Assembly: GCA_030386875.1 (NCBI GenBank)
Contig: CM059569.1
Coordinates: 39,037,842 to 39,101,841, forward strand
DNA from: Morinoia aosen
Taxonomy: Eukaryota; Arthropoda; Malacostraca; Amphipoda; Talitridae
Direction of reading: 5' to 3'
Length of the DNA: 64,000 bases
The notes under the pieces are model-generated. The model was not told where the DNA came from and did no database searches. It worked only from the letters and a program-made list of their open reading frames with translations. Every line of letters starts with the position of its first letter. Position 1 is the stretch's first letter. The position numbers and the translations under genes are program-made. Below are positions 12,185 through 25,067 of the stretch, piece by piece.

Positions 12185-13620
12185 CAAATATATTTTGTTA
12201 AATATGATATTTATATTATATCTTGTTAAATATGATATTTATATCATATCTTGTTAAATATGATATTTATATCATATCTTGTTAAATATATTTATATTAT
12301 ATCTTGTTAAATATGATATTTATATTATATCTAGATAAATATGATATTTATATTATATCTAGATAAATATGATATTTATATTATATCTTGTTAAATATGA
12401 TATTTATATTATATCTTGTTAAATATGATATTTATATCATATCTTGTTAAATATATTTATATTATATCTTGTTAAATATGATATTTATATTATATCTAGA
12501 TAAATATGATATTTATATTATATCTAGATAAATATGATATTTATATTATATCTTGTTAAATATGATATTTATATCATATCTTGTTAAATATGATATTTAT
12601 ATCATATCTTGTTAAATATATTTATATTATATCTTGTTAAATATGATATTTATATTATATCTAGATAAATATGATATTTATATTATATCTAGATAAATAT
12701 GATATTTATATTATATCTTGTTAAATATGATATTTATATTATATCTTGTTAAATATGATATTCATATTATATCTTGTTAAATATGATATTTATATCATAT
12801 TTTGTTATATATGATATTTATATTATATCTTGTTAAATATGATATTTATATTATATCTTGTTAAATATGATATTTATATTATATCTTGTTAAATATGATA
12901 TTTATATCATATCTTGTTATATATGATATTTATATTATATCTTGTTAAATATGATATTTATATCATGTTTTGTTATATATGATATTTATATCATATTTTG
13001 TTATATATGATATTTATATCATATTCTGTTATATATGATGTTTATATCATATTTTGTTAAGTATGATATTTATATCATATTTTGTTAAGTATGATATTTA
13101 TATCATATTTTGTTAAGTATGATATTTATATCATATTTTGTTAAGTATGATATTTATATTATATTTTGTTAAGTATGATATTTATATCATATTTTGTTAA
13201 GTATGATATTTATATTATATTTTGTTAAGTATGATATTTATATTATATTTTGTTAAGTATGATATTTATATTATATCTTGTTAAATATGTTTATATCATA
13301 TCTTGTTAAATATGATATTTATATTATATCTTGTTAAATATGATATTTATATCATATTTTGTTATATATGATATTTATATCATATTTTGTTATATATGAT
13401 ATTTATATCATATTCTGTTATATATGATGTTTATATCATATTTTGTTAAGTATGATATTTATATCATATTTCGTTAAGTATGATATTTATATCAAATTTT
13501 GTTATATATGATATTTATATTATATTTTGTTAAATATGATATTTATATCATATTTTGTTAAATATATTTATATCATAGTTTGTTATATATGATATTAATA
13601 TCATTTTGTTAAATATGATA
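12185..13620. repeat. 28-bp AT-rich palindromic satellite
   Basis: About 50 copies of gttaaatatgatatttatatcatatctt and variants. Each unit holds a short hairpin (tatgatat, tt, atatcata). Some units are shortened to aaatatatttatat, and blocks of several units recur, suggesting higher-order duplication. It is far more AT-rich than its surroundings. Confidence 0.95.
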
Positions 13621-14173
13621 CATATTTATGCAGGATGTAAACAAGAGAGAGAACTAATTATGGGGCAAAGTCACGTCAAAATGAACCTTTTTTTTTCAAG
13701 ATGTATAATTTTTTGATGAATGAAAAATACAACATCGGCACGAGTTGCAGATCAAAACCAGCCGACAGCCACCATCTTGAGTTCGGCTTCCGTCCTCAAC
13801 TGAGCACTCCTCCCTCCAATTCTATTCCCTCCATTCAGGAGTGGTCGAAATTTGAGCAGACTTAACTTAGCTCTAAGCAACAAGGGATTATCACACCTAG
13901 TGCTGCTACAGCTACGGGGGGAGGCTTAGGCTGAAGATAGGAACGCCATTCTGGGCAGCGTGGCAGCGCCAACTGCTCAAATTAGGCATTGGTGAGTCTC
14001 GGGACTCCTACCGACCTACGCGTATAGCGCTTGGGGCTTGAGGTACACAGACTTGCCTTCTTCTATGCACATCGCCAGGAGGGTCATACTCTATGTAGCT
14101 GAGCTCAGCCACAGCTGGGTAGAAGGGAGTGGGCACTGCAGCAGCAGTATTAGTACCATTACTGCTGCTGCTG

Positions 14174-14204
<31 letters not shown>

Positions 14205-15479
14205 ACTACTGCTCTTCACGAGGTACTTGAGGAGTAACAAATTGAGTATCACGGATACAAAGACTGCTCTTCACGAGGTACTTGAGGAGTAACAAATTGA
14301 GTATCACAGATACCAAGACAGGATGTCAGCACCACACCCAAGTCGCCCCCACAATTTGACGTTTGCCGCAACTCTGAATGGTCGCAACCCGTCCTGACGC
14401 AGCATGCAGCAACTACTCTATGGCACCACATTGGGTCCAGCTTTTGCACAATTTTGGTCCAGCAATAAAAATCAGCATCTTACGGTACTCTGGTCTTTGC
14501 TACCGTGGTTATATCGTCGCCCCTCCCTCGGCGGAGGGGAACGAGAACAGTACGTGGCAGTCGGAGCAAAGCTCGTGACTATTTCGGGAAGATCAACAAG
14601 TGGGGAGAGCAGCTCTAAATCTCTGCGTTTCCTGCATTAGCCCACGTAACTGAGGGGTTATTTATTATCAATAATCATTTAGCGCGTAACTATCACTGAT
14701 GGCTAACGAACATAACTGGCACGTCCAACAAAAGTTGCTACTGCCGCAGTAGAATATAACACTGCTTTCGTTGCACCGTGAGGCCATGAGGAGCTGCCCA
14801 AGCGAGCTCATCATTATGTCCGCGGGCGAGACCAGCACAACTCACCACCAGCACAGAGACTGCTCCATAACCCGACCAACGCAGGCCATCGACCCTCCAA
14901 TAAATCAGACAGATACTTCAAGTGTTGAAATATCTAGAAAATGGCCAGGTTTGCGCGTATTCGTGATACGGAAATCCAAAAGTCAACTCGAGTGGCTTGT
15001 GGACACAGCACACAACACAGGGCGCCCACACAGAGCAGGGCACACAACACAGGGCACACATTCGACACCACAGAGCTGGGGGCCGCTGCACTGGGCGCAC
15101 CAGTGCAATACACTGGCGCTGCTGCGCCCGTCATGCATGACACTCTGTCCGTGCCAGCTGCTGGCACCGGCACCCGCGTAGCGATGCTGGCACCTCACGA
15201 GCGGCAGTCAACGCTGCTGGCGGCCACAACACGTGCGCGTTGCTGGCAGGGTTGCCTGGCTGGCACTACTTGAATTCAGCTGGGCAGCGTCATTTCTTCA
15301 CTAATTCTTCGCGCAGGCTACATGAAAAAGTTCTTGAGGCTAATGCACCCGTGCCGGCATGGCAACACGAGTGTAGCCCCGTATCCTGGATACGCACTAT
15401 ACCTCATTGTTCCCCAGGGAGAACTTCAATGAAATTCTGTAACCCTGAGCTTTGAACAGCCAGCTGCTGTGACAAACCA
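13621..15479. other. unique stretch with two small repeats
   Basis: Includes a ctg/cta trinucleotide run at about 14160-14205 and an almost perfect two-copy direct repeat of about 55 bp at about 14209-14318. No supported gene. Confidence 0.55.
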
Positions 15480-16308
15480 TCACTATATAATAATAAGAGC
15501 CGCGTGCACTCGTCCGTCGGTCCGTGTGACCTCCTCTTCTAATCGATAGCTTTGATAGCAACAAGGATAAAGCTTAAGAAATACAATAAATTATTCTATT
15601 GCATTATTTTTCTGTGGCGATTGAATTCCCTTTCACTTGCATTATGGTATTCAGAATACGCAATCGGCTTAGTTTTACAAACATGAATTTTCTTTGGAGC
15701 TTTCTCTGTTGAAATTCGTCATGTTGCTTCGAAATTTTTAAATGATAATGCGAAAAGAAAGGTTTTAAATTCGTTTGACCAGTAACCTAGCTACCACTTA
15801 GTATAAAGCCCAAATTTTGGAACTTGAGTTATTGTTTTCGAAATTGTGATTTTCTTGAGAAGGTTCAATGAGATAATAGACGACATTTCAGAATAAAATT
15901 CCGGCAAAAGAGGCCACCATGGATAGAAATGTGTAAAACTGCAAGAGAGAAGTAGCAAGACTTCGACAGCAAGAAAAACGCCAAAGACGATCGGATGAAC
16001 AACGCGAAATGGCAAGACGAAGCAATGCTGCTCGCCAGCGAGAAGCTAGAGCTAAATTGACCCTTGAACGGCGTTTGGAAATTCTACGGAATGATGCAGA
16101 GCAACACCGAGTAGCTAGAGAGAGCTTAACACATGAAAGAAGCGAGGAAATTCTTTGGCATAGCGCTGGATAACATCGAGTGGCACGAGAGAATTTGATT
16201 CTAAGTAAATGGGGTGGAGTAGTAAATGTAATTTCGACGGGAAGGATCGAAAAAGAACTCGTTCTCTCGAACCCATCAACCGAACGTGACGACCCAACTC
16301 CGGCCTAA
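15480..16308 (+). mobile_element. Helitron-like element, 5' end and degraded coding region
   Basis: The sequence starts TCACTATATAATAATAAG directly after an A, the A|TC arrangement and TATATAATA core typical of Helitron 5' termini. About 440 bp downstream is a broken ORF rich in Arg/Glu/Gln. I did not find a convincing 3' terminus (hairpin plus CTRR), so the right boundary is set at the end of the ORF remnant. The superfamily call is an inference from two independent weak signals. Confidence 0.5.
15919..16308 (+). pseudogene. remnant of a Helitron-type N-terminal coding region
   Basis: The frame starts at ATG 15919 in a strong Kozak context (gccaccATGg) and hits TAA at 15934. It then reads on as a basic, charged segment (for example RREARAKLTLERRLEIL-like residues around 16035-16090), hits TAA at 16171, and continues to TAA at 16306. 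The Arg/Glu-rich RQREARAK... and ERRLEILRND style resembles the repetitive region ahead of the Helitron replication-initiator domain in many arthropod copies. The in-frame stops show that it is dead. It could instead be any other basic coiled-coil transposon ORF. Confidence 0.5.
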
Positions 16309-16765
16309 TACACGAAACAACAGCAGAAGCAACGTCAGGGAACCTTAGCGAGCATTTCTGGGCAACGCAATTGGGTAAGTTTTGCAAGACACGCTGGTTC
16401 CTACACAGCTGAGGCTCCTAATTTTTCTTCAACTAAATATTATCAAAATCTAATATCAGTTCTCAGATATGTTTATCTTCACTAGCACTGTGAGTACGTT
16501 CAAAAATCGTCTTTACCATTACTGGGTCGACCAACCCTCGCTCGGTATTCTAAAGTGCAAAAGTTAGCAAGATATCAAGGAAAATTTGGAGACGAAAAAC
16601 TACACACACAATTCAGTAGGCATTATCAGAGATGAAGTTTCTCCCTGCGATGTGTCAAGATTCCGTCGGTGCGCCTGAACGCGTGGCGGCGTGTAGACGC
16701 GAGACGGTCTTGGCTCGCATACTGCCAACATAGCGAAGTAAACTGTCAGGTCAAGGGGCTCTGCG
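16309..16765. other. unique stretch, possible rest of the Helitron-like element
   Basis: No coding signal. It lies between the degraded ORF and the next SINE-like copy. Confidence 0.4.
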
Positions 16766-17105
16766 TTGATTAGATTAGATGTTAGTTTGACGGCAACAAA
16801 GGCATTCCAACGAGAGGAAGGAGGAAGGTGCTGTTTAATTTGGAGATAAAGGTACGCGGAATCTATGCACATAATGTATAGAAACAGTAAGTTGAGAAAG
16901 AAGTTCATGAAACAAGAAAATTGAAGAAGAAAGTAATAGGTGCTGAAAAACTGGACAGCAGTGACATGAAAAATGTGGTCCTTGATATAACAAAAAATAT
17001 TTTATCTCAACAAAAAGTAAGCCTACCTAACGCTCTGCTCGGCACCCCACATATTCTCCCCCCCGGGAGCGTTAATTCCCATATATAAAATAGTTGTACC
17101 TCACA
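16766..17105 (+). mobile_element. SINE-like dispersed repeat
   Basis: Starts at a gattagatgttagttt head and ends near aaaatagttgtacc. It is collinear with 8125-8482 and 27622-27948 over nearly its whole length. It carries a stretched C-run in the tttccccccc region. I could not confirm a TSD. Confidence 0.75.
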
Positions 17106-18084
17106 CTACGCGTAACGGCCGCATAAGGAGGTGTTACGTTAGCTTGACCGTGTTTTTGCACGCGTGAAAATTGCCGATTGTGAATGTGTTCCGTTGGTGC
17201 CTGTGCGTGACGGGTGTACGGGACCATGGGAACAGCTCGAGAATGGTCTTCTGGTTTCTTTGCGGTTGTTATATTATACCTGATTCGTTTTCTAAGTTGT
17301 GTTTTTGTCATGGAAAAAACCACGTGTATTTTCTAACTTACACAATTTCAATCAACTTTTAACATTCCTACTTTTCTAAATCTAACGTCAAGTATCCTTA
17401 CCTATTACAACCTAACATATCGTAACCTAACCCTCTTAACCTAACCTGTCCTATTCTAAGCTTTCTAATCTATCCTACCTAACCTAGTGTGCAACACACA
17501 ACGTCTGAAACACCCAAATCACACTGCAAATGAAGTCTGCAGTGAACACAAAATCTTTAGCACACGCACATCCTGCAGTGCACATTGTGTGCTGTGCCGT
17601 AGTGCATTGGTGAGCTGAGAGGCGGCACATGCTGTACACGAGGGCTCTGGATACTGCACTGCAACACTGCACCACAACGCAGTACCCCACCAAAACACCA
17701 CAACACAACACCAGCCACACCACACCACACACAGCACCGCCGTGCTGCAGCGGCCGAGACATGACGCGCTGCATCGCGACACAGGAAGGGGTAAACTAAA
17801 TACTGGTCTCATTATCCGTAGACTGTTTGTCATTTTCTTCACAAAAAATAATTGATGAATAACTAATCTATTTTTCATGAAGGAAAATTTTTTTGAATAG
17901 GTATGCTATCAACTTCTTAAGGCTATACAGTATATATACTCGACGAGGATAAAATAATTTCATAGCAACATAATCAAAGTACGATAATGAGGGATCATTA
18001 AATCATGGTTACTTAGGGAAGAATTTCATGTTGCTGTAGTCATTCCCAGTCACACGTAAAGGGAAGATGACTCTCAGCAACTCC
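17106..18084. other. unique stretch with a degenerate CCTAA tract
   Basis: Around 17395-17490 the sequence is a degenerate series of cctaac, aacct and ctatcc motifs resembling the arthropod TTAGG telomere unit, but too diverged and short to be a telomere. Otherwise nothing supported. Confidence 0.5.
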
Positions 18085-18715
18085 CAATGACTTCACAGCT
18101 CTGCCAGCAACACCCAACGATTTCATAGCTCTGCCAGCAACACCAAATGACTTCATAGCTCCCAGCAACTCCCACTGACTTCATAGCTCTGCCAGCAACA
18201 CCCAATGACTTCATAGCTCTGCCAGCAACACCCAATGACTTCATAGCTCTGCCAGCAACACCCAATGATTTCATAGCTCTGCCAGCAACACTTAATGACT
18301 TCATAGCTCTGCCAGCAACACCCAATGATTTCATAGCTCTGCCAGCAACACCCAATGACTTCATAGCTCTGCCAGCAACACCCAATGACTTCATAGCTCC
18401 CAGCAACTCCCAATGACTTCATAGCTCTGCCAGCAACACCCAATGACTTCATAGCTTTGCCAGCAACACCCAATGATTTCATAGCTCTGCCAGCAACACC
18501 CAATGACTTCATAGCTCTGCCAGCAACACCCAATGACTTCATAGCTCTGCCAGCAACACCCAATGATTTCATAGCTCTGTCAGCAACACTTAATGACTTC
18601 ATAGCTCTGCCAGCAACACCCAATGACTTCATAGATCTACCAGCAACACCCAATGATTTCATAGCTCTGCCAGCAACACCCAATGACTTCATAGCTCTGT
18701 TAGCAACACCCAGCA
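18085..18715. repeat. 30-bp array
   Basis: About 21 copies of agcaacacccaatgacttcatagctctgcc; the ones near 18160 and 18400 are shortened (cccagcaactccca). The 10-residue reading (ALPATPNDFI) is an artefact of a unit divisible by three. Confidence 0.96.
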
Positions 18716-21374
18716 CGCATGCAGTGCAAAACATGACGGGACTGACATGGTGCATCACGGCGAGATTATGGTGAATACTCTTGTTTACTGTAGAATGTAC
18801 TCGCCTCCCCCAGCACACCCTGCAGAGGCTCGAAATTCCCCCCACAGCACACTCGGCCAGCCCACGTCTCGCACAGTGACGAGGTCCAAACATTGTTCAG
18901 TCCGTTGCAGGATTGCCTCCGTTAACACAGAGCTCGCTTCCAATTCCTAGTGGGATGTTCGGCTTGTATTCCACAACGTGAAGGCAGTTCAGCACAGAAA
19001 ACGAGTCCTTTGCATTTCTTGCAGAACATTGAAAACTACGGGAGAATTTTAGTCACCGCAGACTACAAGAACACAGGACTCATGCTGTAGCAGCAAGCCT
19101 ATTGCATTACTTCTCGTACCCTCAGAGACAAGACACTGGTAACATTTGAGAAGTCAACTTACGTTGGAGTTTGCATGAGGCGACTCACCCTCACATCTGG
19201 AGCTGCCCGAGCCTCGCAGCATCCGACGCGACGGCAGCATTGCCACGTGTGCAATGTTCCTCGGTTACACACAAGACGTATGTGCAATGTATGTAAGTAA
19301 TGTATATAATGTATTGAGACGTTTGTCTCAGTGAATGAGTCTGTGCAGCGACTTGCGCACCATCAGCTACTCTCATGCAAACCATGATGTGTGATGTGTG
19401 CACTAGAGGTTGAGGCCAGGCCGCTGGAGGCCCAGCTCGCACTTGAGAGTAACCTTCAAGCGACGCAACACCTCGGCTAAATGCTGCAGGTCATTAAGGA
19501 TCAATTCAAACACGAATGCGCGAAAAGGACGCACGAGTTTCGTTTGAGGATTTATTCCAAACTTCAGGAACAGCTTAATTTCATGCAAGAAAAGACCATT
19601 GTTTGCTTTTCTTAGTAAATTTGAGTTTGTCGAGTGTTTCTTTACCCTGAAAAAATTAGCTGTAGCATCCAAAGTACCAGGGAAACCCGTGAAATAATTC
19701 ACTTTTCTTTTCAAACTTTTATGACCTAATATACTCCATCCAAACCAATCCCAATTCCCAACTTTGCAAATTCTTTTTCATTCGAATCCATTTTAACCGA
19801 TCACAACTCAGCTTGGATCATGGAATGTGCACGAGTACTTTTCTTTAAATAACCTAATCACACCGACATAACTCGAATATCTTTCCCTTACCTTCCTTAT
19901 CACTACCTAATCTATCCTAAACTAACCTAGTTTATTCTAAATTTCCTATCAAGCTAAAGCTAGTTAACTCGTTTACGACGAAGACGTCGCAACAACGACG
20001 TAAAATATTCCTCCATCCGCCCCAGATGGAGCCTGCAAGTTGAACTAAGCATTGTATAGCGATTCATAAATGCAACGAGAGAGAACATCAGGCGCAACGC
20101 AGTAAATTTCCTGATCGTATCTGTGATACGGTATTCCCCAGTAAATTTTTGCTGTTGTAATTACTTGACCCACAGGAGTTCGAGTATGTTCGGCTTCGGG
20201 TGTTATATATTACCTACTTTTTGAAACTCGTCTGAAATATTGATTTACACACGAGGGTACGCGTAACTGCCACCGCGACTCGGTGGACGTCACTGCAGCT
20301 GCGGAGACAATTTCAGCCTGTGTCGGGCGAATATTTTGCAGTGTTGGGCACCTGTACTGAACACTTTAACCAGAGGTCGTGTGTCACAGTCATGCTAGCT
20401 CGGCACCGGATGGCGAACAGCGCTATTGTGTGCACACTTGGGAGATACGTCTGTCTGGAGTGGACTACACATGTGTGTGTGCTATGTGTGTGCTTGTGTG
20501 CGGAGATGTGTGAACCAAGGCCGGGGTTTTGGTGATGAAGTTAGACCTCTTTATGTGCTATGAGATTTCGGCTCTCATCACATGTGAGACGAGTAAGAAA
20601 TGGAGTCGAGGTATATGATATTTTTTTACGTTCCGAACGAGCGCTTAGGTACCGAGATCCTTGTTTAGTGGTCACCGCACGGCTCACGAGCGCTCATCGC
20701 AATCCAACTAGCTACAACGTGCCCGTAATTTTTACACAGCTAAGGTAACGATACAGTAACTAATGGGCTTAAAGTTACAATATCCAAAAGCTTCCAGAGT
20801 GAAACAGCTTTGCGCGCTGTGAAAAATTCTCGTAAAATGAGAGCAAAGGTTACGTAAAAGCCCGAGCGGTCGAGGGAACGTCCCTCACGTGAACTGCCTC
20901 AGCGCTGCTTGCGTCCACGGTAGAAGAAACAAGGTAGGGTCAAACCAGTCTTTTTTTTGTCGACCGTGTGACAATGCTAATGTCACGTGACGCTAGCCGC
21001 GCGAACGTAGGCGTAGATCAAGTCACTTTGCCCTCACATGAACAGAAGTGCAACTTGTAGTCAAATAATCTTATACTTGCTTGGTGAATCATATTTTTCA
21101 GGGTCAAAACTTTCTTGGCTTTTCCTATGCACGATGAAAAAAGTTTTGCGTCCACTTCACTGAACATTACAGGACACTGGAAAGCATTGTGAGAGGAAGA
21201 GGCTTCAACAAATATTGAACAAAGCAGACATCCTCCAGCTTATCCTCCCAGCACACCAGCACTAGCACACCAGCACTAGCACACCAGCAGCACACATACT
21301 GGCACTCTCTTAACATCACGCAGAACATCACTTACCTCACTGCATGTAGACAACAATTCTGCCAGTCGCTGCTA
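18716..21374. other. unique intronic stretch
   Basis: No LIM2 or later LIM exon found on the minus strand. A donor-like TGAGG|GTGAGTC lies near 19188 but its upstream frames match nothing I recognise. A truncated MITE copy is at 20916. Confidence 0.5.
20916..20965. mobile_element. truncated copy of the 61394-61661 MITE
   Basis: Carries the same terminal sequence (cacggtagaagaaacaaggt) and continues into aaaccagtctttttt, matching the reverse complement of the right end of the element at 61394-61661, including its ccagtcttttt segment. The other end is absent. Confidence 0.65.
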
Positions 21375-21615
21375 TTCACCTCATCACGCGCACAACATCC
21401 CTCACCACCCCTTACCTCATCACAGTCTGAGCACCACACCACCCTCACTTCATCACACGCAGAACACCCCTCACATCACACGCAGAACACCCCTCACCAC
21501 ACGCAGAACACCCCTCACCTTATCACACGTAGAACACTCCTCACCTTATCACACGCAGAACACCCCTCACCTCATCACACGCAGAACACCCCTCACCTCA
21601 TCACACGCAGAACAC
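21375..21615 (-). repeat. 26-bp array that includes exon end and splice donor
   Basis: On the minus strand the unit is gtgttctgcgtgtgatgagg plus tgaggg. About seven copies, decaying at low coordinates. The first copy is the last 19 coding bases of the LIM exon (codons for the CSACDE end) plus its GTGAGG donor. All clear downstream copies repeat the coding tail, several with their own GTGAGG. Confidence 0.9.
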
Positions 21616-21812
21616 CTGGGCTTGAGCTTCTCAGCGTAGTGCCTGCCGCAGTGGACGCCGTCCTCCCAGACGCAGTAGACGAGGTCGACGAGCAGCTCGG
21701 CGCAGGTGCCGCACGTGAAGCATGCGGGGTGCCAGGCCACGTAGTCGCCCAGGCGCGGCGCCACCACCACCGTGCTACCCTCAGGCATCTTCGTGCTGCA
21801 GCCTCTGCAGTT
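21597..21812 (-). CDS. Lmpt: Testin/Limpet-type LIM-PET protein, LIM1 exon
   Basis: A 216-bp exon (72 codons, phase 0 at both ends) bounded by the acceptor ctcctccgcag and the donor GATGAG|GTGAGG. It encodes a full LIM domain, a double zinc finger used for protein binding at actin or adhesion structures. Ligands in exon numbering are C2, C5, H28, C31, C34, C37, C55 and H58, with the family signature ELLVDLVYC at 39-47 and CGRHYAE at 55-61. The last six codons (CSACDE) open LIM2 with its first C-x2-C. LIM2's remainder must come from an exon below position 1. The spacing and the LIM1 wording fit Limpet or Testin better than Prickle. The 3' end is part of a 26-bp tandem array, so its donor is reiterated in the intron. 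Confidence 0.88.
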
Positions 21813-21959
21813 CTGCGGAGGAGGGGGTGAAGGTTAGAATTATTGATGAGAATCACGCGTCCACATCTGGGAGATGCTGCCGGTCTCGTGGACTGCTGCG
21901 GCCAGCACACCTGAGAGACACACGCACTTACTCGCCTTGCGGGGGAAATCTTAAAGGGC

Positions 21960-22346
21960 TTGGGTATACCACTGTATGGGCACACCACTGTATGGGCACA
22001 CCACTGCATGGGGCACACCACTGCATGGGGCACACCACTGCATGGGGCACACCACTGCATGGGGCACACCACTGCATGGGGCACACCACTGCATGGGGCA
22101 CACCACTGCATGGGGCACACCACTGCATGGGGCACACCACTGCATGGGGCACACCACTGCATGGGGCACACCACTGCATGGGGCACACCACTGCATGGGG
22201 CACACCACTGCATGGGGCACACCACTGCATGGGGCACACCACTGCATGGGGCACACCACTGCATGGTGCACACCACTGCATGGGGCACACCACTGCATGG
22301 GGCACACCACTGCATGGGGCACACCACTGCATGGGGCACACCACTG
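21960..22346. repeat. 17-bp array
   Basis: About 22 copies of gcatggggcacaccact, almost identical except the flanking copies (gtatggg). It starts about 150 bp upstream of the LIM1 acceptor, in the preceding intron. Confidence 0.96.
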
Positions 22347-24439
22347 TACAAACCCAACAAATCCGCCAGATTTAGAGATGAACTCGTGCCGCTGCTTGCA
22401 TATGAACACTCGCGCAGTCAAGACCAACACACGCACCCGGGCAGCATCAGAAGAAGGGATTGCACAGCAGTCGGCAGCGTTGCCGCAGTGCTTAAATGAA
22501 ATAGTTCGAGGGACCTCAAAAGCAATCTCTGTATAGTTGTCGTGCTTTATGGCTAAGTTAGGTAAAGAGAGAGATACTCGACTGGTTGGTGATAACATAT
22601 AGCAAGGATTTGTATTGTCGTTAGATAAAATTTAGGACTTCGGAATAATTCAGCAGCCAAGCTCGGCAATTTGGCGTCGCCTAGTTTCCAGAGTCACGAA
22701 AACTTGGAGGAAGTGCGTTCGCTTCGCTTTGTTTCCGGTGCTTGGAAACAGTAGAATGAGTTTTCACGAATGAAGTCGGTGGCAAGCAGCTCGGTAGATC
22801 ACCAACAGACGCGTTGAGAAAAATCGGGAAATGTCTGGCGACTACGACAGCTTCGTTGGAGACTCGGAGTTGCATATGCAGAGTTGCTGAGCATAGAGAT
22901 GTTGCGTGCTTAGTGAGAGTTGCCAATTTCAGCCATGCGAAGGGAAGTGAAGGAGCACTCAGTTGCGGCGGTACTGGCGATGAGCTGAGTTTGGAGAGCA
23001 TGCCCTCAGTCTGAAGAAGCAGGCTCCAAAAAGTAAGCGAGAGCCTTAGAGTGCTGGCTCCTCTCCTGAAGCAAAACGAGCTGTTGATGTCATAAGGGGC
23101 AGTGAGGGCTGTCTGTTAGATCCGTGTGTTTGAACTTCTGACTAAGATCGAAAAGCAAGAGTGGAAGGAGAGGTTTAAGCGCTGCAACTTGTGCTGTGAG
23201 CGCCTGGCACAACGCAGAAAAGTGAGAGCAGGCAAAGAAACGACGAGTTCAGTGCAGTGCGCACTACAGCAACTCGCAAGGAGCAGTGAAATGGTAGACA
23301 CAAAAGGAAAAGACACTCTGCTGAGTGGATAAACCATTTACTGCAGGGCTTGGTTGAAGGTGGTTTTTCATTGGTTAACAGAACCTAACGAGGCTTTGTA
23401 TCTTGTATGTATTTCAATAAATAAAGTTTTTGTGCATGAATTGATCATTGTGTATTGCAGTAAGTTTTACGGCTTAGGAGTAGGGAATTTAGTAGAAACA
23501 CTGTCAAGAGAAGTAGAAGAACTGAGTAAAAATTAAAACGATGAGTGGAAATAAACTATTGAATATCTATCAAAAGCGACAACAATATAGTTGCAATGCA
23601 AAAAGAATTGAAAACTTAGTTGCTTTCGAGGATTGGTTACACCGTGCCGAGGTGCAAGTGGGGCTGCGAAGAGGTTGAAGGCTAGACAAAGACTAAGGAG
23701 GTGGACTAACAGCCTGATATGAATTTTTGTGCTGGAGGTGCTCCCTCAATAGCTACACAAGAGTTTTTGTATTGACAGTGGGATCTTGTGCCCCGGTCTC
23801 CTGTCCATCTCTCTGGGTGGTCGTCCACTAGCTGTTTTCAAATCTTCATTCCCTCTTGCATAGCATCCATGTGACTGTGATTAATTTACTATTTTTCTGT
23901 AATTTCTGCAGAGTAATATGTTGAGACCAAGTAATTCCTGTAATAAAGCTAGCTCCAGCATTTTGCACGTTGTAGTTTAGAGACAGCTGAAGGAGACAGA
24001 GCATGAAGTGAATCATCGGGTTAATGATTGAGGTTTTTACGAAGGCCATGTATAGTTTGCTTAGGTGTTATGTGATGAACGATAGAACCCATGAAGCCTT
24101 GCTAATTTGTATATTTCTAAGTTTATTTTCATTGCAGCCTGATCAGTATCTCCAGTTAACTTCGCATCTAAACCCAAGACCGCCTCCCTGGATGCGTACT
24201 GAGGTGAGTGACATCTATCTCTATGTTTGCTGTCTTCCGTCTGAGGCCATTGTGAAGCTCTCTCGTTATCTCGATTTTTTACGTTTCCATAGTCGTTTGT
24301 GTTAATAGCGCATTCGGTATTGCGTGCAATAAGATGCTTACCAGGATCTGCAAAATCATTAAGGTTATGTCATTTGCGTTGGCCAGGAGCTTGCTTGTAT
24401 CAGTTGGTCTCTCATTTAGTGCCGGCGGTGCAGTGTTGC
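22347..24439. other. unique intronic stretch
   Basis: Lies within the intron between the PET and LIM1 exons. Short ORFs on both strands lack any recognisable domain. Nothing else seen. Confidence 0.55.
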
Positions 24440-24690
24440 AGGCTGGTGCTGGTGGTGTGCACTGTGTGCACAGTTGCAGGGTGGTGCTGGTGGTGTGCAC
24501 TGTGTGCACAGTTGCAGGGTGGTGCTGGTGGTGTGCACTGTGTGCACAGTTGCAGGGTGGTGCTGGTGGTGTACACTGTGTGCACAGTTGCAGGGTGGTG
24601 CTGGTGGTGTGCACTGTGTGCACAGTTGCAGGGTGGTGCTGGTGGTGTACACTGTGTGCACAGTTGCAGGGTGGTGCTGGTGGTGCGCGG
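24440..24690. repeat. 38-bp array
   Basis: About 6.5 copies of a unit built from gtggtgctggtggtgtgcac and tgtgtgcacagttgcagg. Confidence 0.95.
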
Positions 24691-24889
24691 TGTGTTGGTT
24701 TAACTTTTGCCCTTCTATGACGCGAAATACCTGTGTTGTCAACGAAAAATTACCTAAACATATTCTTATCAGCTCATTGCCAAAAAATCTCTCAAGACAA
24801 TTCTTGATAAAATGTTACTGCTTGCTCTAGCGGTCGTACAGAGGAATGTTATGGACATCAGGGCTGTTAAAAGCAACCTGTGACATCAG

Positions 24890-24990
24890 ATTACTGCAGG
24901 AAATGTGGGGCGTCAGGTTACTGCAGGAAATGTGGGGCGTCAGGTTACTGCAGGAAATGTGGGGCGTCAGATTACTGCAGGACATTGCAG
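24890..24990. repeat. 27-bp array
   Basis: Between three and four copies of the unit made of tactgcaggaaatgtggggc followed by gtcaggt. Nothing coding. Confidence 0.9.
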
Positions 24991-25067
24991 AAATGGATAC
25001 ACAATACACGCTACTACAGGAAGCACATTTTCTGAGCACTCCGACTGCAGTAACCACTCCGAGCACA

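Noticed and set aside
17395..17490. Interstitial telomere (TTAGG)n
   Set aside because: Too degenerate and short; similar CCTAA-like degeneracy occurs at about 19900-19960 and is common in arthropod non-coding DNA.
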